Shown here: positions 55,338 through 64,000 of the stretch, in pieces
How the letters are laid out: each line of letters opens with the position of its first letter
How positions within the stretch are numbered: the stretch's first letter is position 1
Assembly: GCF_015999335.1 (NCBI RefSeq)
Contig: NZ_JAEACP010000024.1
Location: forward strand, 1 to 64,000
Reading direction: 5' to 3'
Source: Tabrizicola soli
GTDB lineage: Bacteria > Pseudomonadota > Alphaproteobacteria > Rhodobacterales > Rhodobacteraceae
DNA length: 64,000 bases
Translations under genes and position numbers: made by a program
Notes under the pieces: model-generated
Told to the model about the DNA's origin: nothing
The model's input: the letters and a program-made list of their open reading frames with translations, nothing else
The model's database searches: none

Positions 55338-58226
55338 ATGTCCATCCACGCCCATTTTGACAAGGCCGATCGTATCGAGCGGCTTGATGAGGCCCCGATT
55401 GTCCTCCGGTTCGAGCCGATGTTCCCGCGTGATCTGAAACGCCGGGAGATGCACGGGAACCGGCGCGGGGGGGATCTCACCCATATCCGCGCGCATCTGT
55501 CCCATCTCAACTGGCAGGAGATCGGCGGACCGGATTGGATCGACAGACTGAACGCACGCATTGCGCAAGCGGCTCAGGAGAACCTCCAGGAGGAGATTGA
55601 CGCGAGGACGCGCAAGGGGCGCCACAAGGAGGCGCGAGAGGTCAGCCGTCGTGGCCTGGTCGATCCATGGAAATATACCCGGCTCGGCCCGCTTCGCGAA
55701 GGCGTCCTTACCGTCAACAAGCGGTGGCTGGGGGGTACGGGGTTGGAGGAGTGGGACCTGCGCCGTGTCTTCGATTTTCTCGATAGCGCCATGGACTTCC
55801 TGACCGAGAACTTTCCCGGTGATCAGTTGTTGGAAGTGCATGCCGATGTCGACGAGGAAGCCTTCCATCTGCACTTCGTGGCCGGCGTCTGGGTTGAAAA
55901 GGTCAGCGAAAACAGGGGACGCCAGCGCCTTCTTCAGCCCTCGGCCAACCCGCTGATCGCGCGCTATGAGCATGCGCAGGACGTCGCTGGGGAGGCGTTT
56001 CTGGCTCTCGGGATTCATCGCGGGGAACGTCGGGCCGAAGCTGTCCGGCAGGCGCTTGCCGCAGGACTGGAAGTGCCTGAACCGCGTCGGCATATCCCGC
56101 CGTCTGAATGGCGCCGGGAACAGCGGCGGCTCGCACTGGAGGACCGGGACCGGATCCGGGAAGCAGCCCGGGCCGAGGCTGCGGCCACCGTCGCGGATGG
56201 CGTGGCGCTGGCGAAGTCCGCGGTGAAGAAGTCCCGCAAGCGGTCTATCGCCGAGGCGAAGGCCCGGAAGGCGGAGACCGATCGGGAGGTCGCCGCCGCT
56301 GAACGTGACCGGGCCCGCGCGGAAGCGCAGGCCGAGGTTGCGCGACGCGCGAGCCTGGAGGCCGAGGCGGCCCGGAAGGAGGCGGATCGGCAGGCTGAAG
56401 CGGCGAGGGAGGAGGCCGCCCGGGTCGCGCAGGCCGCGCAGGACAGGGCCGGGGTGATTGTTGCCGATGCGACGGCGCTCGCGACCGTGACAGTGCGGAA
56501 ATCGCGCAAGCGCGCCATCGCCGAGGCCCGGGCCCGGCGCGCCGAAGCGGACCGGGCGGTTGCCGCCGCGGAACGCGCGCGGGCCGATGCCGAGGCATCG
56601 GCCGCGGTCGCCCACGCAGCCCGGGAAGCGGCCGACGACGCCCGTCGCGAGGCGGATCGGCAGGCTGAAGCGGCGCGCGCGCAGTCCGTCCGGATCATAG
56701 GCTCCGCCAACGACCGCGCCGGCGTGATCCTCTCCGACGCGAAACTGCTAGGGACCAAGGCTCTCAAAAAGGCGCGCAAGCGCGCCGCCCGGGAAACCCA
56801 GGCCCAGCACGACGAGGTCCGGCGCATGAAGGCAAAGACCGCCATCGAATTGCGCCGCGGTCAGCTGGCTGCGGCTTTTGTCCGGGGGCGGACCTTCCGT
56901 CTCCAGGAACGGGCGAACAGCCTCAGCCGCGACATCGAGACGAAGGCCAAGATCTGGGCGGAGCGGGAACGCCAGCACCGGGAGGCGGAGCTGCGGCTGG
57001 CCCGGATCGAACAGGAGCGTACGGCAGCGGAGGCTGCGATCCCGCAGGCGCAAGATGCCGCCGCCGGGATCCTTGCGACGGCTGAGGCGCGGGTCGAAGA
57101 GGCCCGGCAGGCTCTGGCGAAGGCCGATGCGGACCGGATCGAAGCCGAAGGACTTGTCTCGGCGGCCCGGGAAAAGGCCTCTCGGATCACAGAGGCCGCG
57201 GAGGACCGGGCCGGGGTGATCGTCGCAGACGCGACGGCGCTCGCGACCGTGACGGTGCGGAAATCGCGCAAGCGCGCCATCGCGGAGGCCCGGACCCGGC
57301 GGGCTGAAACGGACCGGGCGGCTGCCGTTGCCGAACGCGAGCGGGAGGCCGCGGAGACACGGGCTGAACAAGCCCGGCAGGCGCAGGCGCGGGCCGAGGC
57401 CGAACGCGAAGCGGCCGAGGAGGCTGCGGTGGCGGCGCGGGCAGAAGCCGCCCGTATCCAGCAGGCGGCCGAAGCAGCGGCGGACCGGATCCGGACCGAG
57501 GCGGTTGCGGCCGCCGAAGCGGAGCAGGCGCGGGCCGATGCCGCGCGTCGGGCCCGGGACGAGGCTGAGGCCGCCCGCCTCGCGGCGGATCAGGCGGCTG
57601 CTGAAGCGACCCGCAAGGCCGCAGTGGAACGGACCGAGGCCGCACGGGCGTTGGACCGGGCCAAGGTGGTCACGGTCGGGCTTGCCGCGCTGACCGAGGA
57701 AATCGCCGCCGGGACCCTGCGTTTGCGGGAAGACGGGCGCGTGACCGCCCGTGCGCCCGACCTTCTGCGCCCGGCCTACCCCGAAATCGCCCCCGCCGTG
57801 CGGGCTGCCGCGACCGTCGCGGAACGGACCCGCGCGGCGCGGCGCGAGGCAGAGGACGTCTCCCGGGCGATGGACGACGCCCAAAAGAAGGCGATGGACG
57901 AGATTGCACGCGCCCGGGTCGTGGCGAAATCCGAGATCGATAGGGAGCGCGACGCCGCTCGGACCGAAGTCGAAACCGAGCGGCAGGCGATGACGACGGA
58001 ACTGCAAACGAAGCGCGGGGAGGTCGAACAACAGTCGGCCGAACTTGAGAGACGCCTGACCCGCGTTGGCTGGCTGCTGAACATGCTAGAGCGCCTCTGG
58101 CCAAAATTTGTGCGCTGGTTGTCGCATCCTGACCTTCCCGCAGCGATCAAGGAGGAGGGGATCGGCATCGCCGCCGCGGCGGTCAGCGTGTTGGGGGCCT
58201 TGCGGCAGGACGATCCGGATCCGTGA
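55338..58226 (+). CDS. MobV/Pre-like relaxase with long repetitive coiled-coil tail
   Basis: A 962-residue protein. The N-terminal ~230 residues resemble plasmid mobilisation enzymes of the Pre/MobV type: LLEVHADVDEEAFHLHFVAG has the metal-binding HxH-like motif. Residues ~260-880 are an Ala/Arg/Glu-rich coiled coil with four copies of a ~40-residue unit around RAGVIVADATALA and KSRKRAIAEAR; copies two and four are nearly identical in DNA (56442-56568 and 57204-57330). The C-terminus carries a Trp-rich helix (WLLNMLERLWPKFVRWLSH). It probably nicks the adjacent oriT-like site. The catalytic assignment is moderate. Confidence 0.65.
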   Translation: MSIHAHFDKADRIERLDEAPIVLRFEPMFPRDLKRREMHGNRRGGDLTHIRAHLSHLNWQEIGGPDWIDRLNARIAQAAQENLQEEIDARTRKGRHKEAREVSRRGLVDPWKYTRLGPLREGVLTVNKRWLGGTGLEEWDLRRVFDFLDSAMDFLTENFPGDQLLEVHADVDEEAFHLHFVAGVWVEKVSENRGRQRLLQPSANPLIARYEHAQDVAGEAFLALGIHRGERRAEAVRQALAAGLEVPEPRRHIPPSEWRREQRRLALEDRDRIREAARAEAAATVADGVALAKSAVKKSRKRSIAEAKARKAETDREVAAAERDRARAEAQAEVARRASLEAEAARKEADRQAEAAREEAARVAQAAQDRAGVIVADATALATVTVRKSRKRAIAEARARRAEADRAVAAAERARADAEASAAVAHAAREAADDARREADRQAEAARAQSVRIIGSANDRAGVILSDAKLLGTKALKKARKRAARETQAQHDEVRRMKAKTAIELRRGQLAAAFVRGRTFRLQERANSLSRDIETKAKIWAERERQHREAELRLARIEQERTAAEAAIPQAQDAAAGILATAEARVEEARQALAKADADRIEAEGLVSAAREKASRITEAAEDRAGVIVADATALATVTVRKSRKRAIAEARTRRAETDRAAAVAEREREAAETRAEQARQAQARAEAEREAAEEAAVAARAEAARIQQAAEAAADRIRTEAVAAAEAEQARADAARRARDEAEAARLAADQAAAEATRKAAVERTEAARALDRAKVVTVGLAALTEEIAAGTLRLREDGRVTARAPDLLRPAYPEIAPAVRAAATVAERTRAARREAEDVSRAMDDAQKKAMDEIARARVVAKSEIDRERDAARTEVETERQAMTTELQTKRGEVEQQSAELERRLTRVGWLLNMLERLWPKFVRWLSHPDLPAAIKEEGIGIAAAAVSVLGALRQDDPDP
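56442..57330 (+). repeat. Near-identical internal repeats in the relaxase coiled coil
   Basis: The segment at 56442-56568 recurs at 57204-57330, offset by 762 bases (254 codons), with nearly all differences silent. Two more diverged units lie near 56197 and 56709. The in-frame copies suggest duplication by unequal recombination that lengthened the coiled coil. Confidence 0.85.
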
Positions 58227-58361
58227 CGCCTGTTGCGCCAAGTTGAAGGTGACGGATCGTCCCGCATCTGGGCGCGGGGGGCAGGGTGTGCCGACTGTGG
58301 TCCTTATGTGACGAGGGTGATCAACCTTTGATGAAGGGTGCCGCTGGTCCGGATTCGCCAG

Positions 58362-59357
58362 TTACGGCAGCGCCGGGAAATCGCCGCGCCGGTGCCGGTC
58401 GACCATGGCGCGCAGGGGTTCCGGGGCCAGCACCTCCACCGCGTCGCCCCACATGTAAAGATGCCAGGCCATTTCCAGATGGCCCGAGGCGGTGAATCGG
58501 ACGGTCAGGCTGCCGTCTGCCTCCTCGGTCATCTCCTGCGTCGGGTGGAACAGGAAGTCGCGCGCGGTGGCGGCAGCGGCGGGGGAGAAGCGCCAGACAA
58601 CCTCGCCGTATTCGGCGTCCGTGTGGAAACTGCCGAAGGCGCGGGCCGCGTGGGTGGACAGGTCGAACGCCGGGTCGCGGGCGAAGCTGTCGGCTTCCAG
58701 CCGGGCCGAGGTGATCCGGTCCAGCCGGTAATGCTGCATCCGCCCGTCCCCGCCCGCCTCGCGCGCGACCAGATACCGGCGGGTGCCGAGGAGCAGGCCA
58801 TGCGGTTCCAGCCGCCGCGCGCGGTCGGGGTCGCGGCCCCCGGCATAGACGACCGTCAGCACATGCGGCCCCTTCAGCGCCGCGCCGATCACCCCCATCA
58901 GGTCCGGCCCGATCCGCACCCGCGGGCCGGGGCGCGAGGCGAAACCGTGCGCTTCCAGCACCGCTTCGGCATCGGCTTCGGCCCGGCGGGCGTGCGGCCC
59001 CGGCATCGCCGCCAAGAGCCGGTCGCGCAGGCCGGACAGGGCGCGCACCTCGGTCGCCAGCCCCTCGCGCTCGGCCCGGCGGATCGCAAGTTCCAGCGCC
59101 GCCAGTTCGCTGTCGCGGATGCCCTGGGCCAGCATCAGCCGGGCGTCATCGGCGCGCAGTTTCCAGAACTTGCGCCGCTCGTCATCCACCCGCGTGATGC
59201 AATGGGGGAACATCTCCTCCAGCGCTTTCGTCATCCGCTGCGCGGTGCGGCGGTCGACGCCGAACTCCTCCTCGATCTCGGTCAAGGACACGCCCAGATA
59301 GCGGGCGGTCGCGAGTTCCGCGAGGCGCAGGAGGTCGGCGGCTTTCTGGAAGGACAT
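58362..59357 (-). CDS. WYL-domain transcriptional regulator
   Basis: A 331-residue regulator. The N-terminal winged HTH (YLGVSLTEIEEEFGVDRRTA, QRMTKALEEMF) is followed by a helical linker and the WYL domain (RRLEPHGLLLGTRRYLVARE) and a WCX-type C-terminus. WYL regulators frequently repress antiphage operons and respond to nucleic-acid ligands. It is divergent from the operon that starts at 59461 and is its likely controller. Confidence 0.9.
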   Translation of the reverse strand: MSFQKAADLLRLAELATARYLGVSLTEIEEEFGVDRRTAQRMTKALEEMFPHCITRVDDERRKFWKLRADDARLMLAQGIRDSELAALELAIRRAEREGLATEVRALSGLRDRLLAAMPGPHARRAEADAEAVLEAHGFASRPGPRVRIGPDLMGVIGAALKGPHVLTVVYAGGRDPDRARRLEPHGLLLGTRRYLVAREAGGDGRMQHYRLDRITSARLEADSFARDPAFDLSTHAARAFGSFHTDAEYGEVVWRFSPAAAATARDFLFHPTQEMTEEADGSLTVRFTASGHLEMAWHLYMWGDAVEVLAPEPLRAMVDRHRRGDFPALP

Positions 59358-59362
59358 CGCAG

Positions 59363-59406
59363 CACCCTGTCAGGATTTGCCACCCTTATGCCCCAGATTG
59401 AGGGTG
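59363..59406. promoter_or_regulatory. Candidate WYL operator in the divergent promoter
   Basis: CACCCT occurs at 59363-59368 and 59381-59386, and its complement AGGGTG at 59401-59406, within the 103-base divergent region. A second repeat, ACGATTCC, occurs twice downstream (59410-59417, 59424-59431). These are suitable operator half-sites for the adjacent WYL protein, but their use is inferred. Confidence 0.4.
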
Positions 59407-59460
59407 TTGACGATTCCTTTACCACGATTCCGCCCCCACCCCATTCAACAGGAGACCCCG

Positions 59461-60174
59461 ATGCAGATGAACCACGCCGCCTTCGCCCGTTCGCCCGCCC
59501 TTCGCGTCTCGCTCAAAAGGGGCCTTGCGCGGCAGGCCATCGCGATCGCAGACCGCGACGCGGCCGACATGCCGGGCCTCATTCGCATGGCGGCAGGCCT
59601 GCGCCCCAACGCCAAGGCGGTGGAACGCCTTGCGCTCAGGTTGAAGGGCCGCCCCGGTGTGGTGCGCGTGGCGATGGCGCCCGGCGGCAAGGCGCTGAGC
59701 TTCATCACCCGCGCCGTGCGCGCGGTCGAGGCGCGGGTCGAAGGCGCGACCGTGTTCCACGAAACCGGCCTCATCTATCTGCGCGCCCGGGTCGGGATGG
59801 TGGGCCCGGGCCTCGGCTTCCAGTTGTCCGCCGTCAGCTTCTGCGCCCATGCGCTGGAGCGGCTGGTGGAACGGTCCGACATCGACCTTCAGACTGCATT
59901 GCTGCCGCAGGTCGATGCCGAGGCGCGGGCGATCTTCCGCGGCCGGGACCGTGCGGCCAGGATCGAGGAGGCGGGCGATGAATACTATCCCGCCGAAACA
60001 CCCGGCCTCTGGGCCGGGGGGCATGACGAGATGGCGCTGGACCCGGACTGGGGCCTGTCCAACGGCTGCGGGCGCCTGCCGGTCTTCTCCGCCCGTACCT
60101 TCCTCTCCGAGGCCGAGATGCGCCCGACCGTCTGGCTGCGCTGGAAGGGTGATCCCGCCTGCCGGATGGCATGA
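59461..60174 (+). CDS. Hypothetical protein, first gene of the WYL-linked operon
   Basis: A 237-residue protein started at 59461 with GGAG upstream. The N-terminal third is basic helix. The centre reads FITRAVRAVEARVEGATVFH then LGFQLSAVSFCAHALERLVE, and the C-terminal part is Trp/Asp-rich. No family is recognised. It is separated from the nuclease gene by 64 bases and is likely co-transcribed with it. Confidence 0.65.
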   Translation: MQMNHAAFARSPALRVSLKRGLARQAIAIADRDAADMPGLIRMAAGLRPNAKAVERLALRLKGRPGVVRVAMAPGGKALSFITRAVRAVEARVEGATVFHETGLIYLRARVGMVGPGLGFQLSAVSFCAHALERLVERSDIDLQTALLPQVDAEARAIFRGRDRAARIEEAGDEYYPAETPGLWAGGHDEMALDPDWGLSNGCGRLPVFSARTFLSEAEMRPTVWLRWKGDPACRMA

Positions 60175-60238
60175 GGCAAGGGGTTGATCGGGCGGGATTT
60201 CCCGGCAAGGTTGGTGAAAAGGCAAAGGCAGGTCAGGC

Positions 60239-61354
60239 ATGAACGCATTCCGGTTTCTCCATTCTTCCGACCTGCATCTGGGCCGCGCCTTCGGCGGTTA
60301 TCCCGAAGGCATCCGGCACAGGTTGCGCGAGGCGCGGCACGGGGCGATTGCGCGGCTGGCGCAGGCCGCGCGGGCGGGCGGGGCCGGGGTGGTGCTGCTG
60401 GCGGGCGATACGTTCGACGCCGAAACCCCCGCGCCCGAGACGCTGCGGCAGGCCCTGCGCGCCATGGGCGAGGAAGGCGATCTGACCTGGGTCCTGTTGC
60501 CCGGCAACCATGACAGCCTTGCCGCATCCGAACTCTGGCGGCGCATCGCACAGGACGCGCCCGCGAACCTGCGCGCGATCACGTCCGACGCGCCGGTGGA
60601 ACTCGCCCCCGGCCACTGGCTGCTGCCCGCGCCTTGCACCCAGCGCCGCCCCGGCCGCGACCTGACCGAGGCGATGTCGGCCCCCACGCCCGAAGGCGCG
60701 CGGCGGATCGGGCTTGGCCACGGCGCGATCACCGATTTTTCCGGCGAGGAAGGGGCGACCGGCATCATCCCGCCGGATCGGGCGGCGCGGTCGGGCCTCG
60801 ATTACCTGGCCCTTGGCGATTGGCACGGGCAGATGCAGGTGACGCCCGCCACGTGGTATTCCGGCACGCCGGAACCCGACGGATTCAAGCATGACGCGCC
60901 GGGCCGTGTGCTGCTGGTCACGCTGGACGGCCCCGCGCAGGTGACGCCGGTGGAAACGGCCCAATTCCGCTGGATGCGCCCGGCGCTGGACCTGCTGCCG
61001 GGCGAGGATGTGGCCGCGCGCCTGGCCGCCGCCCTGCCTGTGGCGCGCGCTCGGGATCATCTGGTGCGGCTGACGGTCACGGGGCGCCTGCCGCTGGCCG
61101 ACCGCGCCGCGCTGGAGGCGCTGCTTGACGCCCGCGCCCCCGACTTCGGGTGGTTCGAGGCGGACCTCGCGGCACTGGCGGTCGAGGCGCTGCCCGAAGA
61201 CCTGGACCAGATCGACCGGGCGGGCGCTCTGCGTCAGGCGGCCCAGGTGCTGCTGGCCGAGGCCGGGGATGCCGCCCTCAGCCAGGCGGACCGCGAGACG
61301 GCTCAGGCAGCCCTTGCGCGGCTTTACGCGCTCACGCAGGAGGTGCGAGCATGA
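60239..61354 (+). CDS. Mre11/SbcD-like metallophosphoesterase nuclease
   Basis: A 371-residue calcineurin-like nuclease. Metal-binding motifs are all in place: SSDLHLG near residue 9, AGDTFD near 55, PGNHD near 83 and GDWHGQ near 198. The C-terminal ~100 residues form the capping part. Paired with the SMC-like ATPase that overlaps its stop by four bases, it should be the nuclease of an SbcCD/Mre11-Rad50-type complex that processes DNA ends. A WYL regulator upstream suggests inducible defence rather than housekeeping repair. Confidence 0.9.
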   Translation: MNAFRFLHSSDLHLGRAFGGYPEGIRHRLREARHGAIARLAQAARAGGAGVVLLAGDTFDAETPAPETLRQALRAMGEEGDLTWVLLPGNHDSLAASELWRRIAQDAPANLRAITSDAPVELAPGHWLLPAPCTQRRPGRDLTEAMSAPTPEGARRIGLGHGAITDFSGEEGATGIIPPDRAARSGLDYLALGDWHGQMQVTPATWYSGTPEPDGFKHDAPGRVLLVTLDGPAQVTPVETAQFRWMRPALDLLPGEDVAARLAAALPVARARDHLVRLTVTGRLPLADRAALEALLDARAPDFGWFEADLAALAVEALPEDLDQIDRAGALRQAAQVLLAEAGDAALSQADRETAQAALARLYALTQEVRA

Positions 61355-63957
61355 GGCTGCGGGCGATCGAAATGACCAACGTCCGTCGCTTCGCGGGCCA
61401 GCGCGCGCGGCTCTCCGGCATCGGCGACGGCATCACCGTGCTGTCCGAACCCAACGAATTCGGCAAATCGACCTTCTTCGATGCGATCCATGCGGTGTTC
61501 TTTGAAAAGCACGGCAGCAAGAACGCCGCCATCAAGGCGCTGCAACCCCATGCCGGCGGCGCGCCTGAGGTGGCGGTGGAGGTGGACCTGCCCGAAGGCC
61601 GTTTCCGCATCACCAAACGCTGGATGAGCAAGGCACAGGCGCAGGTTCATGACGCCACCGGCCACCTGATCCGTCAGGCGGACGAGGCGGAGGCCTGGAT
61701 CGACGGCCTGATGGGCGGGGGCCTGTCCGGACCATCGGGCCTTCTGTGGGTGCGGCAGGGGGTGCTGGGGCTCGAGTCCGAGGAGAAGAAAGACCGCGAG
61801 CGCGACCTCTCGACCCGGCGCGACCTCATGTCCTCGGTCGCGGGCGAGATCGACATGATGACCGGCGGGCGGCGCATGGATGCGGTGATCGACCGTGTGG
61901 CCGACGCGCTCGCGCGGCTTGCGACCACGACCGGCCGCCCCAAGGCCGGGGGCGAATGGGCGCGCGCGGTCGATGAGGCGGCGGCGCTGGCGGCCGAGGA
62001 GGCGGCGCTGCGCCCGCGGGCCTTGCGGCTTTCGGGCGATCTGGCCCGGCGGACCGAGGTGAACCGCACGCTGAACCTCCTGACTGACGCTGCCGACGCC
62101 GCGACCCGCGCGCAGGCGCTGACGGATGCGCAGGCCGCGCATCAGGCGGCACTTGCCCATCAGGCCGAGGTCAGCAAGGCCGAGACTGCCCTGCGGCTTG
62201 CCCGGCTGGATGCTGACCGCGCCGGGCAGGAGATCGCCGCGGCGGAAACCCTGGCCGCCCGCGTCGCCGCCGCGCAGACCGCGCTGGCCAAGGCGGAAAG
62301 CGCCGCCGCTGCCGCCCGGGCCCGCGCCGATGACCTGGGTCAGCGCGACCGCGCGGCAACCGAGGCCGCTGAGGCGCTTGCGCACCAGACCCGCGACCTG
62401 CGGACCCGGTTGCAGGCCGCGACCAGGGCCGAGACCGCGCAGGCCGCAAAGGCACAGGCCGTGGACCTGCAACGCCGCCTTGACCGCGCGACCGGGTTGC
62501 AGGCGACGCTCGACCAGGCCCGCGCGCAGCGGGCGCGCATCAGCGTGACCGCCCGGATGATCGAGGCCGCCGACAAGGCGCAATCCGCGCTCGACCTTGC
62601 CCGCGCCCGGGCTGAGGCGCAGGCGGTGACCATTGAGGCCCGTCCCGACGGCGCCCCCGCCCTCCTGAACGGCGCGGCCCTGCCCGGTGGCCCGGTGCCG
62701 ATCCTTGCCGCCGCCGACCTGACGCTGCCGGGCTTTGGCACCCTGCGGATCGACCCCGGCGCCGCGCGCAGTTCCGATGCGATTGCCCAGGCCGAACAGG
62801 CGCTTGCGCGGTTGCTGGCCGAGGCAGGCGTGGACGACCTGCCCGCCGCCCGCGCGCAATGGGCCGAGGCGCAGCGGCTGGAGGCCGAGGCGAAACAGGC
62901 CGCCGCCCTTCTGGCCGAGGTCGCGCCCGAGGGGCTGGATGCGCTCCGCACCGCGCTTGCGCGCGCCGAAACGCTGGCCGCCGACGCCCCCGAGGCGACC
63001 GAGGATGCCGCCAGCGTGACGGTGGAGCTGGCGCAGGCCGAGGCCGCCGAACAGTCCGCCCGCGCCGCGGCCAAGGCCGCGCATGACCTGTCGGTTCAGG
63101 CGGGCGAGGCGCGCGCGGCGGCGGAGGCCAACCGGGCAAGCGCCGACCGGCACCTGGCGGCGGCCCTGTCCGAGGCAGGCGATCCGGCCGCCCTTGCCGC
63201 CCGCATCGCCAAGCTGAAGGCCCGCGCGCCCGCCCTGTCCGAGGCTGCCACAAAGGCCGAGGCCGCCCTTGCCGCCCTGCGCGCCGCAGCCCCCGACCTG
63301 GCCACGGCCGAGGCCCGGCTGACCCGCGCGAAAGGCGCCGTCGATCAGGCGCGTCTGGCCGAACAGAAGGCGCGCGAGGATCTGGCGAGCCTCAATGCCA
63401 CGATCCTGGCGCTGGCCGAGGAGGGGATCGAGGAACGCCTTGCCACAATCGCCGGTGACCGCGCCGAGGCCGAGGCCCGCGCCGCCCGCTATGAGGCCGA
63501 GGTGCGCGCCCTGACCCGGCTGAGGCGTGCGCTGGACGAGGCCCGCACAAAGGCGCGCGACGCCTATTTCGGCCCCGTGCTGCGCGAGCTTCAGCCGCTG
63601 CTGGCAATCCTGCATCCGGGCGCGCAGCTGACGATCGACGACGCCAGCCTCCTGCCCGCAACGCTGACCCGCAACGGGCAGGCCGAGGCGCTGGAGATCC
63701 TGTCCGGTGGCACCCGCGAACAGGTGGCCATCCTGACCCGCCTAGCCTTCGCCCGCCTCTTCGCCACCTCGGGCCGACCGGTTCCGGTGATCCTCGACGA
63801 TGCGTTGGTCCATTCCGACGACGACCGGATCGAGGCGATGTTCGACGCCCTCCACCGCACCGCGCGGGATCAGCAGATCCTCGTCCTCACCTGCCGCCAA
63901 AGGGCCTTTGCCGCCTTGGGCGGCGAGAGGGGCGAGGTCCGGGTGGAAGGTGTGTAA
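61351..63957 (+). CDS. Rad50/YhaN-like SMC-family ATPase without zinc hook
   Basis: An 868-residue protein started at 61351, overlapping the nuclease stop. The ATPase head is split in SMC fashion: Walker A EPNEFGKST near residue 33 and, at the C-terminus, the signature LSGGTREQ and Walker B VILDDALVHSDD. Long Ala-rich coiled coils flank a globular insert near residues 430-480, in place of the Rad50 hook; there is only one Cys in the whole protein and no CxxC. It should drive the partner nuclease on DNA ends. It resembles YhaN-type proteins more than SbcC. Confidence 0.88.
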   Translation: MRLRAIEMTNVRRFAGQRARLSGIGDGITVLSEPNEFGKSTFFDAIHAVFFEKHGSKNAAIKALQPHAGGAPEVAVEVDLPEGRFRITKRWMSKAQAQVHDATGHLIRQADEAEAWIDGLMGGGLSGPSGLLWVRQGVLGLESEEKKDRERDLSTRRDLMSSVAGEIDMMTGGRRMDAVIDRVADALARLATTTGRPKAGGEWARAVDEAAALAAEEAALRPRALRLSGDLARRTEVNRTLNLLTDAADAATRAQALTDAQAAHQAALAHQAEVSKAETALRLARLDADRAGQEIAAAETLAARVAAAQTALAKAESAAAAARARADDLGQRDRAATEAAEALAHQTRDLRTRLQAATRAETAQAAKAQAVDLQRRLDRATGLQATLDQARAQRARISVTARMIEAADKAQSALDLARARAEAQAVTIEARPDGAPALLNGAALPGGPVPILAAADLTLPGFGTLRIDPGAARSSDAIAQAEQALARLLAEAGVDDLPAARAQWAEAQRLEAEAKQAAALLAEVAPEGLDALRTALARAETLAADAPEATEDAASVTVELAQAEAAEQSARAAAKAAHDLSVQAGEARAAAEANRASADRHLAAALSEAGDPAALAARIAKLKARAPALSEAATKAEAALAALRAAAPDLATAEARLTRAKGAVDQARLAEQKAREDLASLNATILALAEEGIEERLATIAGDRAEAEARAARYEAEVRALTRLRRALDEARTKARDAYFGPVLRELQPLLAILHPGAQLTIDDASLLPATLTRNGQAEALEILSGGTREQVAILTRLAFARLFATSGRPVPVILDDALVHSDDDRIEAMFDALHRTARDQQILVLTCRQRAFAALGGERGEVRVEGV

Positions 63958-64000
63958 GGTGGTTATTACTCAAAAGACAGCCATAGGAGCAAGTTCGTTT

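Noticed and set aside
61324-63615. 763-codon minus frame
   Set aside because: Shadow of the Ala-rich SMC-like coiled coil.

Overview
The window reads as high-GC alphaproteobacterial DNA, most likely Rhodobacteraceae (Paracoccus/Rhodobacter type). Pointers are the Rhodobacterales-style serine and tyrosine recombinases, a tRNA-fMet-derived remnant, an AcoR-like regulator without GAFTGA, and a GlpS/GlpT-type polyol ABC transporter. It is an accessory region, a chromosomal island mosaic or a plasmid segment, with an IS5-family element at the left edge, three site-specific recombinases, a relaxase with a possible oriT, and several blocks (15.4-20.3, 28.7-39.2 and 50-51.5 kb) that look clearly AT-richer than their neighbours. 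No rRNA, intact tRNA or CRISPR array was seen.

Layout. 0.4-9.9 kb: a minus-strand type I restriction-modification operon (hsdM-hsdS-133-aa ORF-DUF6615-HsdR-like fragment-NYN-hsdR-TIR-like). 9.9-14.3 kb: island backbone of HTH, VRR-NUC and excisionase-like genes facing a tyrosine integrase across a region rich in TGCCACC motifs. 15.4-20.3 kb: a J-like membrane protein, a small protein and a divergent Hsp70. 20.5-23 kb: a 3' fragment of tRNA-fMet overlapped by a large serine recombinase, then accessory ORFs and a 12-bp tandem repeat. 23.7-28.3 kb: a cytosolic FtsH-like AAA protease, a zinc-ribbon/GIY-YIG-like protein, a small ORF and a ribbon-helix-helix regulator. 28.7-39.2 kb: five tightly coupled minus-strand genes (Upf1-like SF1 helicase, PIN protein, coiled-coil protein, ClpB-like AAA+ and NrdG-like radical SAM protein). 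This set matches no named system I recognise and is the best candidate for an undescribed system. 40.3-49 kb: a metabolic island with AcoR-like regulator, zinc alcohol dehydrogenase and a five-gene ABC importer. 49.2-54.7 kb: a small tyrosine recombinase, a dGTPase, and a HIT/PLD/DEAD/DUF3427 helicase. 55.1-58.2 kb: a possible oriT and a MobV/Pre-like relaxase with a repetitive coiled-coil tail. 58.4-64 kb: a WYL regulator divergent from an operon of an unknown protein, an Mre11/SbcD-like nuclease and a Rad50/YhaN-like ATPase.

Working together. Most of the window is plausibly genome defence (restriction-modification with a TIR-like companion, the five-gene radical SAM/helicase operon, dGTPase, the PLD helicase, the WYL-controlled SbcCD-like pair, and perhaps the Hsp70 operon), carried on elements moved by the integrases and relaxase. 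Stop/start overlaps (often ATGA) inside each block imply translational coupling and help fix start codons. The 40-49 kb block is different: it imports a polyol-like solute and probably oxidises it under a GAF-type sensor. Functions here come from motif reading only; no database search was run.
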